20,728 nt of DNA from Bacteroidota bacterium (GCA_025355225.1 JANYAB010000234.1:1-20728); one strand, 5' to 3'; shown: positions 1 to 7,459, counted from the first letter of the stretch. Translations and numbers: made by a program. Notes: generated from the sequence alone by a model not told the origin.

Positions 1-1
1 T

Positions 2-727
2 CAAAACGCGGCAGGTTTCTATTCGGCGTCGGCTTTTTACCTGTACGCCAAACCCTGGGAAAAACGGAAATATACTTTGCTGATAAATGGTAACATTACC
101 TACAACAATAACATCTCCTATATCAGCAATGTGGATTCGGTTAACTTTGCCGAGACCACGCAGAAAAATATTGCTAAAAACTTGGTTTTGACACAAGGCT
201 TGCGCTTCAGGTTTGATATCACCGATGTGATAGATGCCGAGTTAAATAGCAGCTACAGCATTAACCACTCTATTAACTCCATACCACAGGCTAATGTAAA
301 CAGCAATTTCAGGACCATTAACCTTGGCGCGAATGGTAAAAACTATGTTTGGAAAGACTGGACCATTAGTTACGATTACACCAAAACCATTTATGAAGGC
401 TACAAAGGCGCTACCAATCCCAATATTTTTAACACTTATATAGAACGTCGCTTTTTAAAGAAGAACGTTGCAACACTGCGCCTGGCAGCACTCGATGTAT
501 TTAACCAGAATACCGGTTTCACATCGACCCAAACGGGTAGCTATATCAGCCAGAGCAATGTTAACCGGTTGGGTCGTTATTACATGCTTACTTTTACGCT
601 GCGGCTCCAAAAATTTGCGGGCAAGTCCCCAATGGGTCCTGGCCCGGGCGGACCAGGTTTTAGGCCAGGCGGCGGCGGTCCGGGCGGCGGTGGCCCTCCC
701 GGTGGCGGATTTGGCGGCGGCGACTAA
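2..727 (+). CDS. Outer membrane beta-barrel family protein, C-terminal part (5' end outside window)
   Basis: The frame is open from the left edge to TAA at 725-727, so only the last 241 residues are seen. The sequence alternates aromatic/hydrophobic and polar residues as beta-hairpins do (RKYTLLINGNITYNNN, WTISYDYTKTIYEG, RYYMLTFTLRLQKF). This is the pattern of the 'outer membrane protein beta-barrel' domain (OMP_b-brl_3 type) found at the C-terminus of Bacteroidota TonB-receptor-like proteins. The N-terminal plug, if any, is off-window, so a full TonB-dependent receptor is inferred only. The RYYMLTFTLRLQKF strand is the likely last barrel strand. It is followed by a 34-residue tail (codons 623-724) almost entirely of Gly and Pro, an odd addition because barrel proteins usually end at the last strand. 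A TTG at 77 lies inside the frame and is not a credible start. The substrate is unknown. Confidence 0.8.
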   Translation, partial: QNAAGFYSASAFYLYAKPWEKRKYTLLINGNITYNNNISYISNVDSVNFAETTQKNIAKNLVLTQGLRFRFDITDVIDAELNSSYSINHSINSIPQANVNSNFRTINLGANGKNYVWKDWTISYDYTKTIYEGYKGATNPNIFNTYIERRFLKKNVATLRLAALDVFNQNTGFTSTQTGSYISQSNVNRLGRYYMLTFTLRLQKFAGKSPMGPGPGGPGFRPGGGGPGGGGPPGGGFGGGD

Positions 728-887
728 ATAAAAGAGCCATTATGGGGTACGAGCCAGCGCCTAAAAAAAACAGCAGAAACAAAAGTGTGGAATGGCCTGT
801 TGATTTGGCTGTTAGGGTTGTTTTGTTCATTACAATAACGGAAATTTATTATTCAAATTAATTAAAGTATTAACTAAAAATAACAAC

Positions 888-1457
888 ATGAAAAAGATCA
901 ATTTACTTGCAGCAGTTTTAATGTTATGCAGCCCGGTGTTTGCACAAACCAAATGGACGGTTAATAAAGCACATGCCAAGGTTGGGTTTACCGTAACACA
1001 CCTCACAATTTCAGAAGTAGACGGCAACTTCAAAAAATTTGATGCTACCCTAACTTCATCCAAACCCGATTTCAGCGATGCTGTTTTCGAAGTGACGGCG
1101 GATGTAGGTTCAGTAAATACCGATAACGACATGCGCGATAACGACTTGAAAAGCGATCATTTTTTTGACGCTGTTAAGTTTCCAACGCTAACTTTTGCGA
1201 GCAAAAGCATCACCAAAACGGGTGATAAAACCTACAAGCTTACCGGCGACCTGACCATGCATGGCGTAACTAAGCAGGTTGCACTCGATTTGGCCATTAC
1301 CGGCACCGGGAAAAATATGCGAAACCAAAAGCCGATAGCCGGCTTTAAAGTTACCGGCACCATCAACAGAAACGATTTCGGCGTTGGGAAAATGCCGGCG
1401 GCTATGGTGAGCGATAATGTGGATCTGCGCGCCGTTGGCGAATTTGACCAGGAGTAG
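888..1457 (+). CDS. YceI family protein, secreted
   Basis: 189 aa with a clear Sec signal peptide (residues 1-20, cleavage after VFAQ), so periplasmic. The mature part has the YceI lipocalin-like landmarks in order: W23 and the AHAKVGFTVTHL stretch (29-39), VDGNFKKFDATL (44-55), a MRDNDLKSDHFFD..KFPTLTF block (82-103), the LTGDLTMHGVTKQV strand pair (118-131) and a TINRNDFG motif (158-165). YceI proteins form a small barrel that binds long polyisoprenoid chains; the ligand here is not known. The start is an ATG directly before the signal peptide. It lies 160 bp downstream of the barrel gene on the same strand. I see no convincing promoter, and co-transcription is possible but not shown. The short-word inverted repeat at 1465-1568 begins 7 bp after its stop and could end its transcript. 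Confidence 0.9.
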   Translation: MKKINLLAAVLMLCSPVFAQTKWTVNKAHAKVGFTVTHLTISEVDGNFKKFDATLTSSKPDFSDAVFEVTADVGSVNTDNDMRDNDLKSDHFFDAVKFPTLTFASKSITKTGDKTYKLTGDLTMHGVTKQVALDLAITGTGKNMRNQKPIAGFKVTGTINRNDFGVGKMPAAMVSDNVDLRAVGEFDQE

Positions 1458-1464
1458 TTTGTTG

Positions 1465-1568
1465 CTTGATTAGGTTTACTAAGTTGGATGGCTTAAATGG
1501 TTATAAATAGAAAGATATTAACCCCATTAACCCAATCAACCACTTAACCCAACCAACCTAATCAACCA
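1465..1568. repeat. Inverted short-word array (CAATCAACC / ACTTAACCC family), copy 1
   Basis: The left arm (about 1465-1503, TTGATTAGGTTTACTAAGTT...) and right arm (about 1518-1568, ...CCACTTAACCCAACCAACC TAATCAA) are imperfect reverse complements. The right arm is built from a few repeated words (AACCC, ATCAACC, CTTAACC). The RNA would fold into a long AT-rich hairpin just after the YceI stop. A second array with the same vocabulary is at 12211-12334. It could act as a transcription end or mRNA 3' stabiliser, or be a dispersed element; neither is proven. Confidence 0.7.
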
Positions 1569-1597
1569 CTCATATAATAACCAATTAAAACAAGAAA

Positions 1598-1702
1598 GAC
1601 CTTACTCATCCTTGAGAAAGATGGTAAGAAAAGATCAAACATGAGATTGATCTTGATTTAGTTGATCAGCGTTCCGGGATGAGACCCGGGACGCTTTTTT
1701 TT
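1598..1702 (+). ncRNA. Candidate small RNA, copy A (three hairpins ending in an intrinsic terminator)
   Basis: No ORF of note lies here, but three consecutive stems do. They are 1601-1628 (CTTAC-T-CATC pairing with GATGGTAAG), 1631-1654 (AAGATCA/TGATCTT) and the terminator at 1668-1702. Between the second stem and the terminator is the box GATTTAGTTGAT (1655-1666). The same box followed by a terminator with the same loop (CCGGGRTGAGAY) occurs at 7791-7865, which suggests two paralogous RNAs. The 5' end is a guess because no clear promoter was seen. The alternative is that this is only the distal terminator of the yceI-like gene 140 bp upstream. Confidence 0.4.
1668..1702 (+). terminator. Intrinsic terminator
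   Basis: AGCGTTCCGGG pairs with CCCGGGACGCT (11 bp with one G-T wobble) around a short ATGAGA loop, followed by eight T residues (1695-1702). This is a textbook + strand Rho-independent terminator. It ends candidate small RNA copy A or a yceI read-through transcript. Confidence 0.85.
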
Positions 1703-2008
1703 ATCCGGTACGCTACCGATAAAACTCCACCCCTCCTGGGATCAGCATTCGCGAAAGACTTAAAGTCAATTTATTGACTAAGCAAACAACATTCACCGAT
1801 CTTTTGTTTACTATTGATTATAGCATATATTATAGTTAAATTTACTATACCAATTAACTTAAATAATAAATTTATGAGAATGAAAACTCCAGATGGCTAT
1901 AGCCCCCCTGCGTGGGCGCATTTTTTACTGACCGTTAATGATGTGTACACGCCAATAAGACCTTTCCAATAAACCAGAAACTCCCCATTCACATTAAACT
2001 TAATCGAC
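1703..2008. other. AT-rich intergenic stretch with a doubtful 32-codon ORF
   Basis: No established gene is seen. The stretch 1800-1875 is very AT-rich and may hold the promoter of the following lipoprotein gene, but I could not place both boxes. An ATG at 1874 opens a 32-codon ORF ending at TAA 1970-1972, with no good ribosome site. A short TGCG/CGCA stem plus T-run at 1909-1927 lies inside it. It could be a leader or an attenuator, or simply chance. Confidence 0.3.
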
Positions 2009-2788
2009 ATGAAAAAAATTCTAATATGCGCAGCTTTACTAAGCTGCTTAATTTACGGATGTAAGCAATCAAAAAAAGAATCCCAGGCGGGTGTGTATAA
2101 GCTGGATAAACAAACGGTGAGTGGCGGGAAGAGGGATACGACTTATGAAAGGACGCAGATCAAAATTTATACTGATCATCATTTCATTTATGCAGGTACG
2201 GCGCCAGATTCATCTGTTGGATTTGGTGTTGGTTCATATAGGACAGACACAGGCCATAGAATTATTGAGCGCAGTGTATACAGCAGCGCATCGCTCGATT
2301 CTATTAGAACCTTTAATTTAGTGATTACACCAACGGATACAGGTTACATCCAGATTATTCCTGCCCTGAGAGTGGTGAAGGGTGTGAAATACAAATTAAC
2401 AGAAGTATATACCAGGCTTCCTACAACCGACTCTACTGTTTTGGATGGTTTATGGAAGCTGGATAAAACCTTTTGGCTGAAAGGGACAGATACTTTAAAG
2501 CAAAATGAAACACAATATAAGGTATTCTGGAGGGGACATTTTATGTTCATCCACCGTTACCCGGCGGATCAGGCAGCAACCAAGTTTAAGAATGGATTTG
2601 GTTACGGCAGTTTCAGTTTAAAAAGCGATACGCTTAGCGAGGAGGACGAAATGTCGAGCCACAGCCAGCTGCTTCACCGCAAATTTGCTATTGCGATCAC
2701 ATTTAATGGTAATGATGAATACTCCCAGGTAATACATGATTCGAAAACAGGCGAAGTAACTACGGAAATTTACAGGCGGATAAAATAG
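2009..2788 (+). CDS. Predicted lipoprotein with two tandem copies of one domain
   Basis: 259 aa. The N-terminus is a lipoprotein signal with Cys18 (ending LIYGC) followed by KQSKKES, so it is probably membrane-anchored. I do not recognise a named family. The mature part is an internal duplication. Repeat 1 (about 28-138) runs GVYKLDK... TQIKIYTDHHFIYAG... VGFGVGSY... and repeat 2 (about 147-259) runs GLWKLDK... TQYKVFWRGHFMFIH... NGFGYGSF.... Both halves start with the same G-[VL]-[YW]-K-L-D-K strand and share the HHF/GHF and GFG.GS[YF] positions, which suggests two lipocalin-like beta-sheet domains (inference). It is flanked upstream by the 1703-2008 gap and downstream by a palindrome-rich convergent region. 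Function is unknown. Confidence 0.75.
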   Translation: MKKILICAALLSCLIYGCKQSKKESQAGVYKLDKQTVSGGKRDTTYERTQIKIYTDHHFIYAGTAPDSSVGFGVGSYRTDTGHRIIERSVYSSASLDSIRTFNLVITPTDTGYIQIIPALRVVKGVKYKLTEVYTRLPTTDSTVLDGLWKLDKTFWLKGTDTLKQNETQYKVFWRGHFMFIHRYPADQAATKFKNGFGYGSFSLKSDTLSEEDEMSSHSQLLHRKFAIAITFNGNDEYSQVIHDSKTGEVTTEIYRRIK

Positions 2789-2796
2789 GAGATTCG

Positions 2797-2871
2797 TTGC
2801 AAATCCCGGAATATTATGATGTTTCGGGATTGCAACCCAAATTCATCATGATATTTCGGGATTGTAATCCA
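2797..2871. repeat. CGGGATTG palindrome and 24-bp direct repeats after the lipoprotein gene
   Basis: TTGCAAATCCCGGA (2797-2810) is an imperfect reverse complement of TTTCGGGATTGCAA (2822-2835), giving a hairpin 8 bp after the lipoprotein stop. The unit at 2816-2839 is repeated directly at 2848-2871 with 21 of 24 positions identical (period 32 bp, core TTTCGGGATTG). The hairpin may help end transcription of the upstream gene. Confidence 0.6.
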
Positions 2872-2932
2872 AAATTATTAGGTGCTCTGTTAAATAATAC
2901 GCTGAAGAACTTATTGAAGAATAATATCACAA

Positions 2933-3145
2933 GTTCCGCCACGCTAAACTTGCGGTAGCGGACGTCCTTTTAAGATCACAAATTGTGATCTTAAAAACAT
3001 TGTATCGAAGGTATCGCAATTTGTGATACCTCTTTTGTTTTGTCAAAATATTTTTAAGTCGCTAATTTATACTTCAAAAACAATTATCGCAACGGGTATT
3101 GTCCAGGTGCAGCACTCCGCTCCTGCGAGTTTAGCGCAGCACAAC
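2933..3145. mobile_element. MITE-like non-coding element with imperfect terminal inverted repeats
   Basis: CGCTAAACTTGCGGTAGCGGA (2942-2962) matches the reverse complement of 3116-3136 at 18 of 21 positions. Weaker matching extends outward to 2933 and 3145. Inside are two palindromes: a 29-nt one at 2968-2996 (14-bp arms, 1-nt centre, perfect) and one at 3010-3030 (9 of 10 pairs, GGTATCGCAA/TTGTGATACC). Both share the core TTGTGAT. There is no ORF and no clear target-site duplication. It sits between convergent genes, where it could also serve as a two-way terminator. Mobility is inferred from architecture only. Confidence 0.4.
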
Positions 3146-3166
3146 TCATAGTTCCCCTTAATTTTA

Positions 3167-4417
3167 TCATTCCAACAACAAGGCATCCTCATCATCTCCC
3201 AAACTCAAATGGATCATATCACTTCCGGCGATACCTTCAATTGAGCCTTTAATATGGGCAGCGTTGAGTAATACTTTTTCCAGTTGTTTTTCGCGGGATT
3301 TCCACAGTTTTTCCATGGCGTCACGTTCCTTTTGTATAGATAGGCGCATATGCATATATCCTTCCCGGATGGCTTTCCATTGTTCCGAAAACTCGTTGCT
3401 TATTAAATAGTCATACAACAGGTGCATTTTATCGCCTTTATTATCCTGTGCTTTAGCGAGGTTAGCGAGCTTAATAATACTATCCCGCAAGATGTAGGAT
3501 ACTGCTTTAACTTCGTCAAAGGAGCATATCCAAACGCCGTCCCGTTCGCCAAAACAGTCCATGCCTTTTGGATAACATTGGCTAACGATTACCGCTACAT
3601 CAACGCCAATGGCACGCATATCTTTTTTTAGCTTGTCTATCCAGTCGGCAGAAAAATCTTTGGTGCGTTTGCTCTCGTAAATGATGCGTCCGCATTCCTG
3701 TCCAAACTGGTTGCGTACCGTTTGTATACAATCAGCACCGCGTACGCCCTTACCTACTTCGCTGATTACATCAAACGGGAAATGATCACGCAATAGCTCT
3801 TCCAATATCAGTTCCTGTACCTCGCCCTGTAACTGCATAGAGCCTTGCTCGACTTTGCGTTTCATTTCTTCGGCCAGTTTTTTCTGGTCGTCCAATTGTT
3901 TTTCCAGTTCTTTTACCTTTAGCTGGTAGTCGGTATCTTTCAAATTGAATTTTTCAGCTTCCTGCTTCCTGATGTTTTCAGTTAATTCATTCCGTTGTTC
4001 CTGCAATTTTCGCTGTAAAGAAAGTTCCAGTTCCTCTTCTTTTTGTTTAAGCGCCTGTTCTTTTTGCAGAAATTCAAGTTCTTTTGACCTGGCAGCCTTT
4101 AACTTTTCATCGGACTCTTTAACATTGCTTTTCAGCATCAGCAATTCATTCTCAAAGTCGGATGCTATGGATTTGCGCAATGTTTCTTCAATTGTTAATT
4201 GTATTTGCTTTTTTTCTTCTGCCAAACGTTGTTCAAACAGCAACTGTTGCTGCCGTTCTTTTGCAGCAAACTCGTTTTCCTTTTTTCGGTACTCCTCTTC
4301 TTTTTGCTGCGTGTATTCCTGCATTTTCACCCGAAGTTCTTTTTTATACTCTTCGGCCATTACTTCCTCAATCGGAAATCCAAAACCACAACTCGGACAC
4401 TTAACTTCTGTTGCCAT
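3167..4417 (-). CDS. DUF2130 family coiled-coil protein with nuclease-like core
   Basis: 416 aa. In order there is a lone CPSCG knuckle (C7, C10) with no second Cys pair nearby; a very long Lys/Glu/Gln-rich coiled coil (about 22-205); then a globular C-terminal domain typical of DUF2130. That domain contains RGADCIQTV (D229), CGRIIYESKRT (E248, K250), DWIDKLKKDM (258-267), VDVAVIVSQCYPKGMD (272-287) and GVWICSF (294-300). The D-x18-E-x-K arrangement between strands resembles a PD-(D/E)XK nuclease site, and similar reasoning has been applied to this family; activity is not established. No signal peptide or membrane segment, so cytoplasmic. The ATG start directly precedes the knuckle. It is the last gene of a - strand run but lies 333 bp from the previous one, so it probably has its own promoter. 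A near-consensus TAAATTGC occurs about 22 nt upstream of the start. Confidence 0.85.
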   Translation of the reverse strand: MATEVKCPSCGFGFPIEEVMAEEYKKELRVKMQEYTQQKEEEYRKKENEFAAKERQQQLLFEQRLAEEKKQIQLTIEETLRKSIASDFENELLMLKSNVKESDEKLKAARSKELEFLQKEQALKQKEEELELSLQRKLQEQRNELTENIRKQEAEKFNLKDTDYQLKVKELEKQLDDQKKLAEEMKRKVEQGSMQLQGEVQELILEELLRDHFPFDVISEVGKGVRGADCIQTVRNQFGQECGRIIYESKRTKDFSADWIDKLKKDMRAIGVDVAVIVSQCYPKGMDCFGERDGVWICSFDEVKAVSYILRDSIIKLANLAKAQDNKGDKMHLLYDYLISNEFSEQWKAIREGYMHMRLSIQKERDAMEKLWKSREKQLEKVLLNAAHIKGSIEGIAGSDMIHLSLGDDEDALLLE

Positions 4418-4694
4418 ATTTAAAACGGGAATTAAAGGCGCAATTTACTGTAATTGAAGATTGTGATCGAATATTTGCGGTAAAAAAACTTACCGGCGCT
4501 TTACCTCCTGATGATGGAATAGAATCGGGTAGCCTCCTGACAGAGCAAAAATGCATTGGTATTTGTTTTCGACAAAGCGGTAACCATTTAGACCGATGAT
4601 GCAGAACCTCGTCCGTCCGGCTATGGAATTGCAAAAGCCTAACCGTTAACCTATCAGCTAATCAGCTTAAGTAAAATCAATTAATGTGCATATT
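4418..4694. other. Intergenic stretch upstream of the DUF2130 gene
   Basis: Two overlapping open frames here (about 62 and 77 codons, opposite strands) have non-ATG starts or no ribosome site, and neither encodes anything I recognise. The promoter of the - strand DUF2130 gene should lie near 4418-4480. The right end runs into the octamer array. Confidence 0.4.
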
Positions 4695-4750
4695 TGCACA
4701 TCTGCACATTCACACATCTGCACATCCGCACATCCACACATCCGCACATC
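4695..4750. repeat. Seven-unit octamer tandem repeat (YRCACATC)
   Basis: Seven contiguous 8-bp units fit TGCACATC, CACACATC or CGCACATC, with the second unit ending in T. The array ends exactly at the stop codon (4751-4753) of the - strand gene, so it starts its 3' untranslated region. Just left, TGTGCA-TATT-TGCACA (4685-4700) forms a small hairpin. The frame is non-coding. Confidence 0.85.
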
Positions 4751-5224
4751 CTATTGCTGCTGCACTTCAACGCTTCCGGACTTTTTATCGAAACTGAGGG
4801 AAATACTGGCCTTGAAAAGAGAATTATCAAAGCGGTAAATATTTTTATTCACATCCGAACCCTGGAAAACTAAAGTAAGAGTCGACTTTTTAGCTTCCGC
4901 AAGCAAGTTATTGATATCCTGCTCCTGGGTAGTAGTATAAGTAACTGTACGCGGCGGGTTTGTACCTGCCCCATTTGAGTTGACACCGAGCAGGACGATT
5001 TCTATTTTCTCCGGTGTCCCGCGGGTAATTTTGTATTGATCTACGTTTTTACCGTCAACCACCTGAACGCCTGTGGATTTAAAACCTTTGGACAAAGTTA
5101 AAAAATCATGTCCCTGATCATTGGTCATGCTGGTTAAATTGAGCAGGTCCCCAAAAGTTAAAATCTGGGCGCGTCCGGCTGCACAAATAAAAAAAAGACT
5201 AATGGCGAACAGGTATCTTTTCAT
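4751..5224 (-). CDS. Small secreted protein of unknown function
   Basis: 157 aa with a signal peptide (residues 1-20, ending AAGRAQ). The mature 137 residues are mostly beta-prone and polar (FLTLSKGFKSTGVQVVDGK, KIEIVLLGVNSNGAG, STLTLVFQGSDVNKNIYRFD, KASISLSFDKKSGSVEVQ), suggesting a small periplasmic beta-fold. No cysteines remain after cleavage and I recognise no catalytic motif or family. It starts 42 bp after the stop of the acylase gene on the same strand, so the two may share a transcript. A TATTTTTG box in that gap could also give it its own promoter. The 3' end abuts an octamer repeat. Confidence 0.75.
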   Translation of the reverse strand: MKRYLFAISLFFICAAGRAQILTFGDLLNLTSMTNDQGHDFLTLSKGFKSTGVQVVDGKNVDQYKITRGTPEKIEIVLLGVNSNGAGTNPPRTVTYTTTQEQDINNLLAEAKKSTLTLVFQGSDVNKNIYRFDNSLFKASISLSFDKKSGSVEVQQQ

Positions 5225-5237
5225 GTTGTTTTTCAGG

Positions 5238-5245
5238 CAAAAATA
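5238..5245 (-). promoter_or_regulatory. Candidate Bacteroidota -7 box (TATTTTTG)
   Basis: On the - strand TATTTTTG matches TAnnTTTG and lies 13 nt before the ATG at 5224, which would give a very short leader. No TTG -33 box is visible at the usual spacing, so support is partial. Confidence 0.35.
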
Positions 5246-5266
5246 TTTTTACATACTACCCGGTTT

Positions 5267-7459
5267 TTATTCTCCGGGGTGATAGCTCTTTTCGGCATGT
5301 TTAAGCACATCGGCTTTGTAAAACAATACCGTTTTAAATCGGCCGTTTGCATAACCTTCGGCCTGGTCGGTAAAATGCCCCGACGCCCGATCGAAAGACT
5401 GGCCCCCGGTTACTATACTCCTGACTTTTACGCGGGGCCCAAATTCAACAGCTGCTATAAAACTATTGCCGCTGTACCCGTAACGTTTCTGTGTATTCAC
5501 AGCATGGCTCTGAAAGGACGGCAATTGCCCAAACTGCGAACCAACCAATCCTACAGGAATACTCGATAATTGATCATCAAACGTTATGCCATCGGCAGAA
5601 CGCTGGTAGCGGTTGATGTCGCCCCATTCTATTATCCACGTTCCGAAGCGCTTTTGAAGGCTTTTTATAGTTTCATTAAGATAATCCAGCTGTTTTTGAG
5701 GGCTCATGATTTTAAGCATCGCGCCTACCCGATCAGTTTGATAGGTAGATTCTTCTACAGTTTGGGCATGCGGCAGCGCATCGAGCATACGTGTACCCCA
5801 CTCCACCGCCAACGTGGTAGCCACAGAATGGATCGCGGAACGCCTGTCCCATTGCCGCAATATCTGCACAGGTTCAGCAAGTACTCGCTTCAAAGAATCA
5901 CTTACGGCACCGTAAGCGCTGAATAATGACGGCAGCAGCACATCAAAAGCAGTAAGGTAATGGTTGTACCCTTTATTGATCAATTCATCAATGGTTATAT
6001 TTTTGGCATTGCTAAATAACTTTATAGCATTCAGAGCGCGGTAGTTTTGTCCATCGGGAGCCATATAAGCCGGATATTTTCGTTTATCGGGACTGCTTAT
6101 CCCCGAAGAAGTATAGGGTGTTGAATTGCAGTTCTCTATCCAGCCGGTTGCGGGATTGTACACATGGACAATCTCGTTCAAAGAATGGACACCCTCCCAT
6201 TCAGTTGCTGACGTGGTGCCGTCAACGGGGAGTGTCCAGTCCAGCTTTGGGTTACGTTTGGGCATATAGTTACCATACCAAAAGGCGATATTACCTTGAT
6301 CGTCAGCATAAACAGTGTTATTGGTAGCATTAGAGAGCAGGCCCATCGCCTTTTTATATTCGGCAAAGGTATTTGCCTTCGTGATCAGCCACGATTCAAG
6401 TAAAGCATTGTACGATCTGTTATTGGCCTTCAGCGCAAGCCATTTGCCGGCGCGGCTGCCCAGCACCGGCCCGTGTTGGGTGTAATACCCTGTTATTGTC
6501 CGTTGCTCTGTTTTATCCCCATTTTTAACATTCAGCACCAGTTGGCGGGTGGTAACCGATTTCAGGCTGCCGTTGTATTCGTAATACCATCGACCATCCT
6601 TTTTTATCACCTTTTCGGCATAGAGGTCGGCAATATCGGCGTAGCTGGTGGTATGCATCCAGCCGCAATGCCGGTTAAAGCCCTGGTAAACAAAAAACTG
6701 CCCCCAGGTAACCGCTCCATATACATCCAGCCCCTCGTTGCTTACCACTTGCACTTCATCGCGAAAATAAAAAGGAACGTGCGGGTTTATGTACAGCATG
6801 GCGTGTTTGGACGCCGTTTTTGAAGGTGCGAGGGCAAACCCATTCGAATCCGTTTCCCGTTCTGTAATAAAATCCTCCAGAGTGCCGTGTTTATAAACAG
6901 CGCCGATATCCGCTGATGGCTCTTTATTGTAAAAGCGCGCCGTTTCGGCAAGGTTGATACCGCCGGTTTGCGTTGCCGATACACTCCCGTCAGTAAACAT
7001 CAAGGCATACCAGGGTTCAAAATGATGAAAAAACAGCGGCTTCATCCCGAGGTGACGATACAGGTAATAATTGATGCCGTCGGCGAATGCATTCATCAGC
7101 TTTTTAAACCATAGCGGACTTGCTTTATAATCCTTAATGGCATCCGCGCTATCGGCAATTAACTGAAGTTGTACATCCTCATATAAGCGACCGTCACCAA
7201 CCACTGCGGCCTGTTTGCCCAACTGGTACAAATAATTGCGTTCTATCCCCTTAAAATTCTCTTCGCATTGTGCGTACATCAGGCCAAAAACGGCATCAGC
7301 ATCTGTTTTACCATAAATATGCGGTACCCCCCAATTGTCCCTTATAATTGTTACGGCTTTGGCCTCGGCCCCAAACCGTTGAATATCCATTTTGCTGAAC
7401 TTTTGTGCGAAGCAGAAAACAGGAAGAAAAAGAAGTGCACCAAGCAAAAATGGCCTCAT
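5267..7459 (-). CDS. Penicillin/acyl-homoserine-lactone acylase family Ntn hydrolase
   Basis: 730 aa from the ATG at 7459. An upstream in-frame TTG at 7468 is less likely because the ATG begins the signal peptide MRPFLLGALLFLPVFCFAQ. The protein should be exported and cut by its own chemistry into an alpha chain (about 20-204) and a beta chain starting at Ser205 in DSNGFAL, the N-terminal nucleophile. Other family landmarks are IIRDNWGVPHIYG (38-50), NPHVPFYFRDEV after the nucleophile, GAVTWGQFFVYQGFNRHCGW, HTTSYADIADLYAEKV and IENCNSTP with its conserved Asn. The family hydrolyses amides of penicillins, N-acyl-homoserine lactones or lipopeptides; the substrate here cannot be read from sequence. 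It is first in a possible two-gene unit with the small secreted protein 42 bp downstream. Confidence 0.88.
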   Translation of the reverse strand: MRPFLLGALLFLPVFCFAQKFSKMDIQRFGAEAKAVTIIRDNWGVPHIYGKTDADAVFGLMYAQCEENFKGIERNYLYQLGKQAAVVGDGRLYEDVQLQLIADSADAIKDYKASPLWFKKLMNAFADGINYYLYRHLGMKPLFFHHFEPWYALMFTDGSVSATQTGGINLAETARFYNKEPSADIGAVYKHGTLEDFITERETDSNGFALAPSKTASKHAMLYINPHVPFYFRDEVQVVSNEGLDVYGAVTWGQFFVYQGFNRHCGWMHTTSYADIADLYAEKVIKKDGRWYYEYNGSLKSVTTRQLVLNVKNGDKTEQRTITGYYTQHGPVLGSRAGKWLALKANNRSYNALLESWLITKANTFAEYKKAMGLLSNATNNTVYADDQGNIAFWYGNYMPKRNPKLDWTLPVDGTTSATEWEGVHSLNEIVHVYNPATGWIENCNSTPYTSSGISSPDKRKYPAYMAPDGQNYRALNAIKLFSNAKNITIDELINKGYNHYLTAFDVLLPSLFSAYGAVSDSLKRVLAEPVQILRQWDRRSAIHSVATTLAVEWGTRMLDALPHAQTVEESTYQTDRVGAMLKIMSPQKQLDYLNETIKSLQKRFGTWIIEWGDINRYQRSADGITFDDQLSSIPVGLVGSQFGQLPSFQSHAVNTQKRYGYSGNSFIAAVEFGPRVKVRSIVTGGQSFDRASGHFTDQAEGYANGRFKTVLFYKADVLKHAEKSYHPGE

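Noticed and set aside
4401..4634. Overlapping 62- and 77-codon frames upstream of the DUF2130 gene
   Set aside because: Non-ATG or unsupported starts, no recognisable protein and mutual antisense overlap. The interval should hold a promoter.
4695..4750. CRISPR array
   Set aside because: Units are 8 bp and contiguous, with no spacers and no cas genes in the window.
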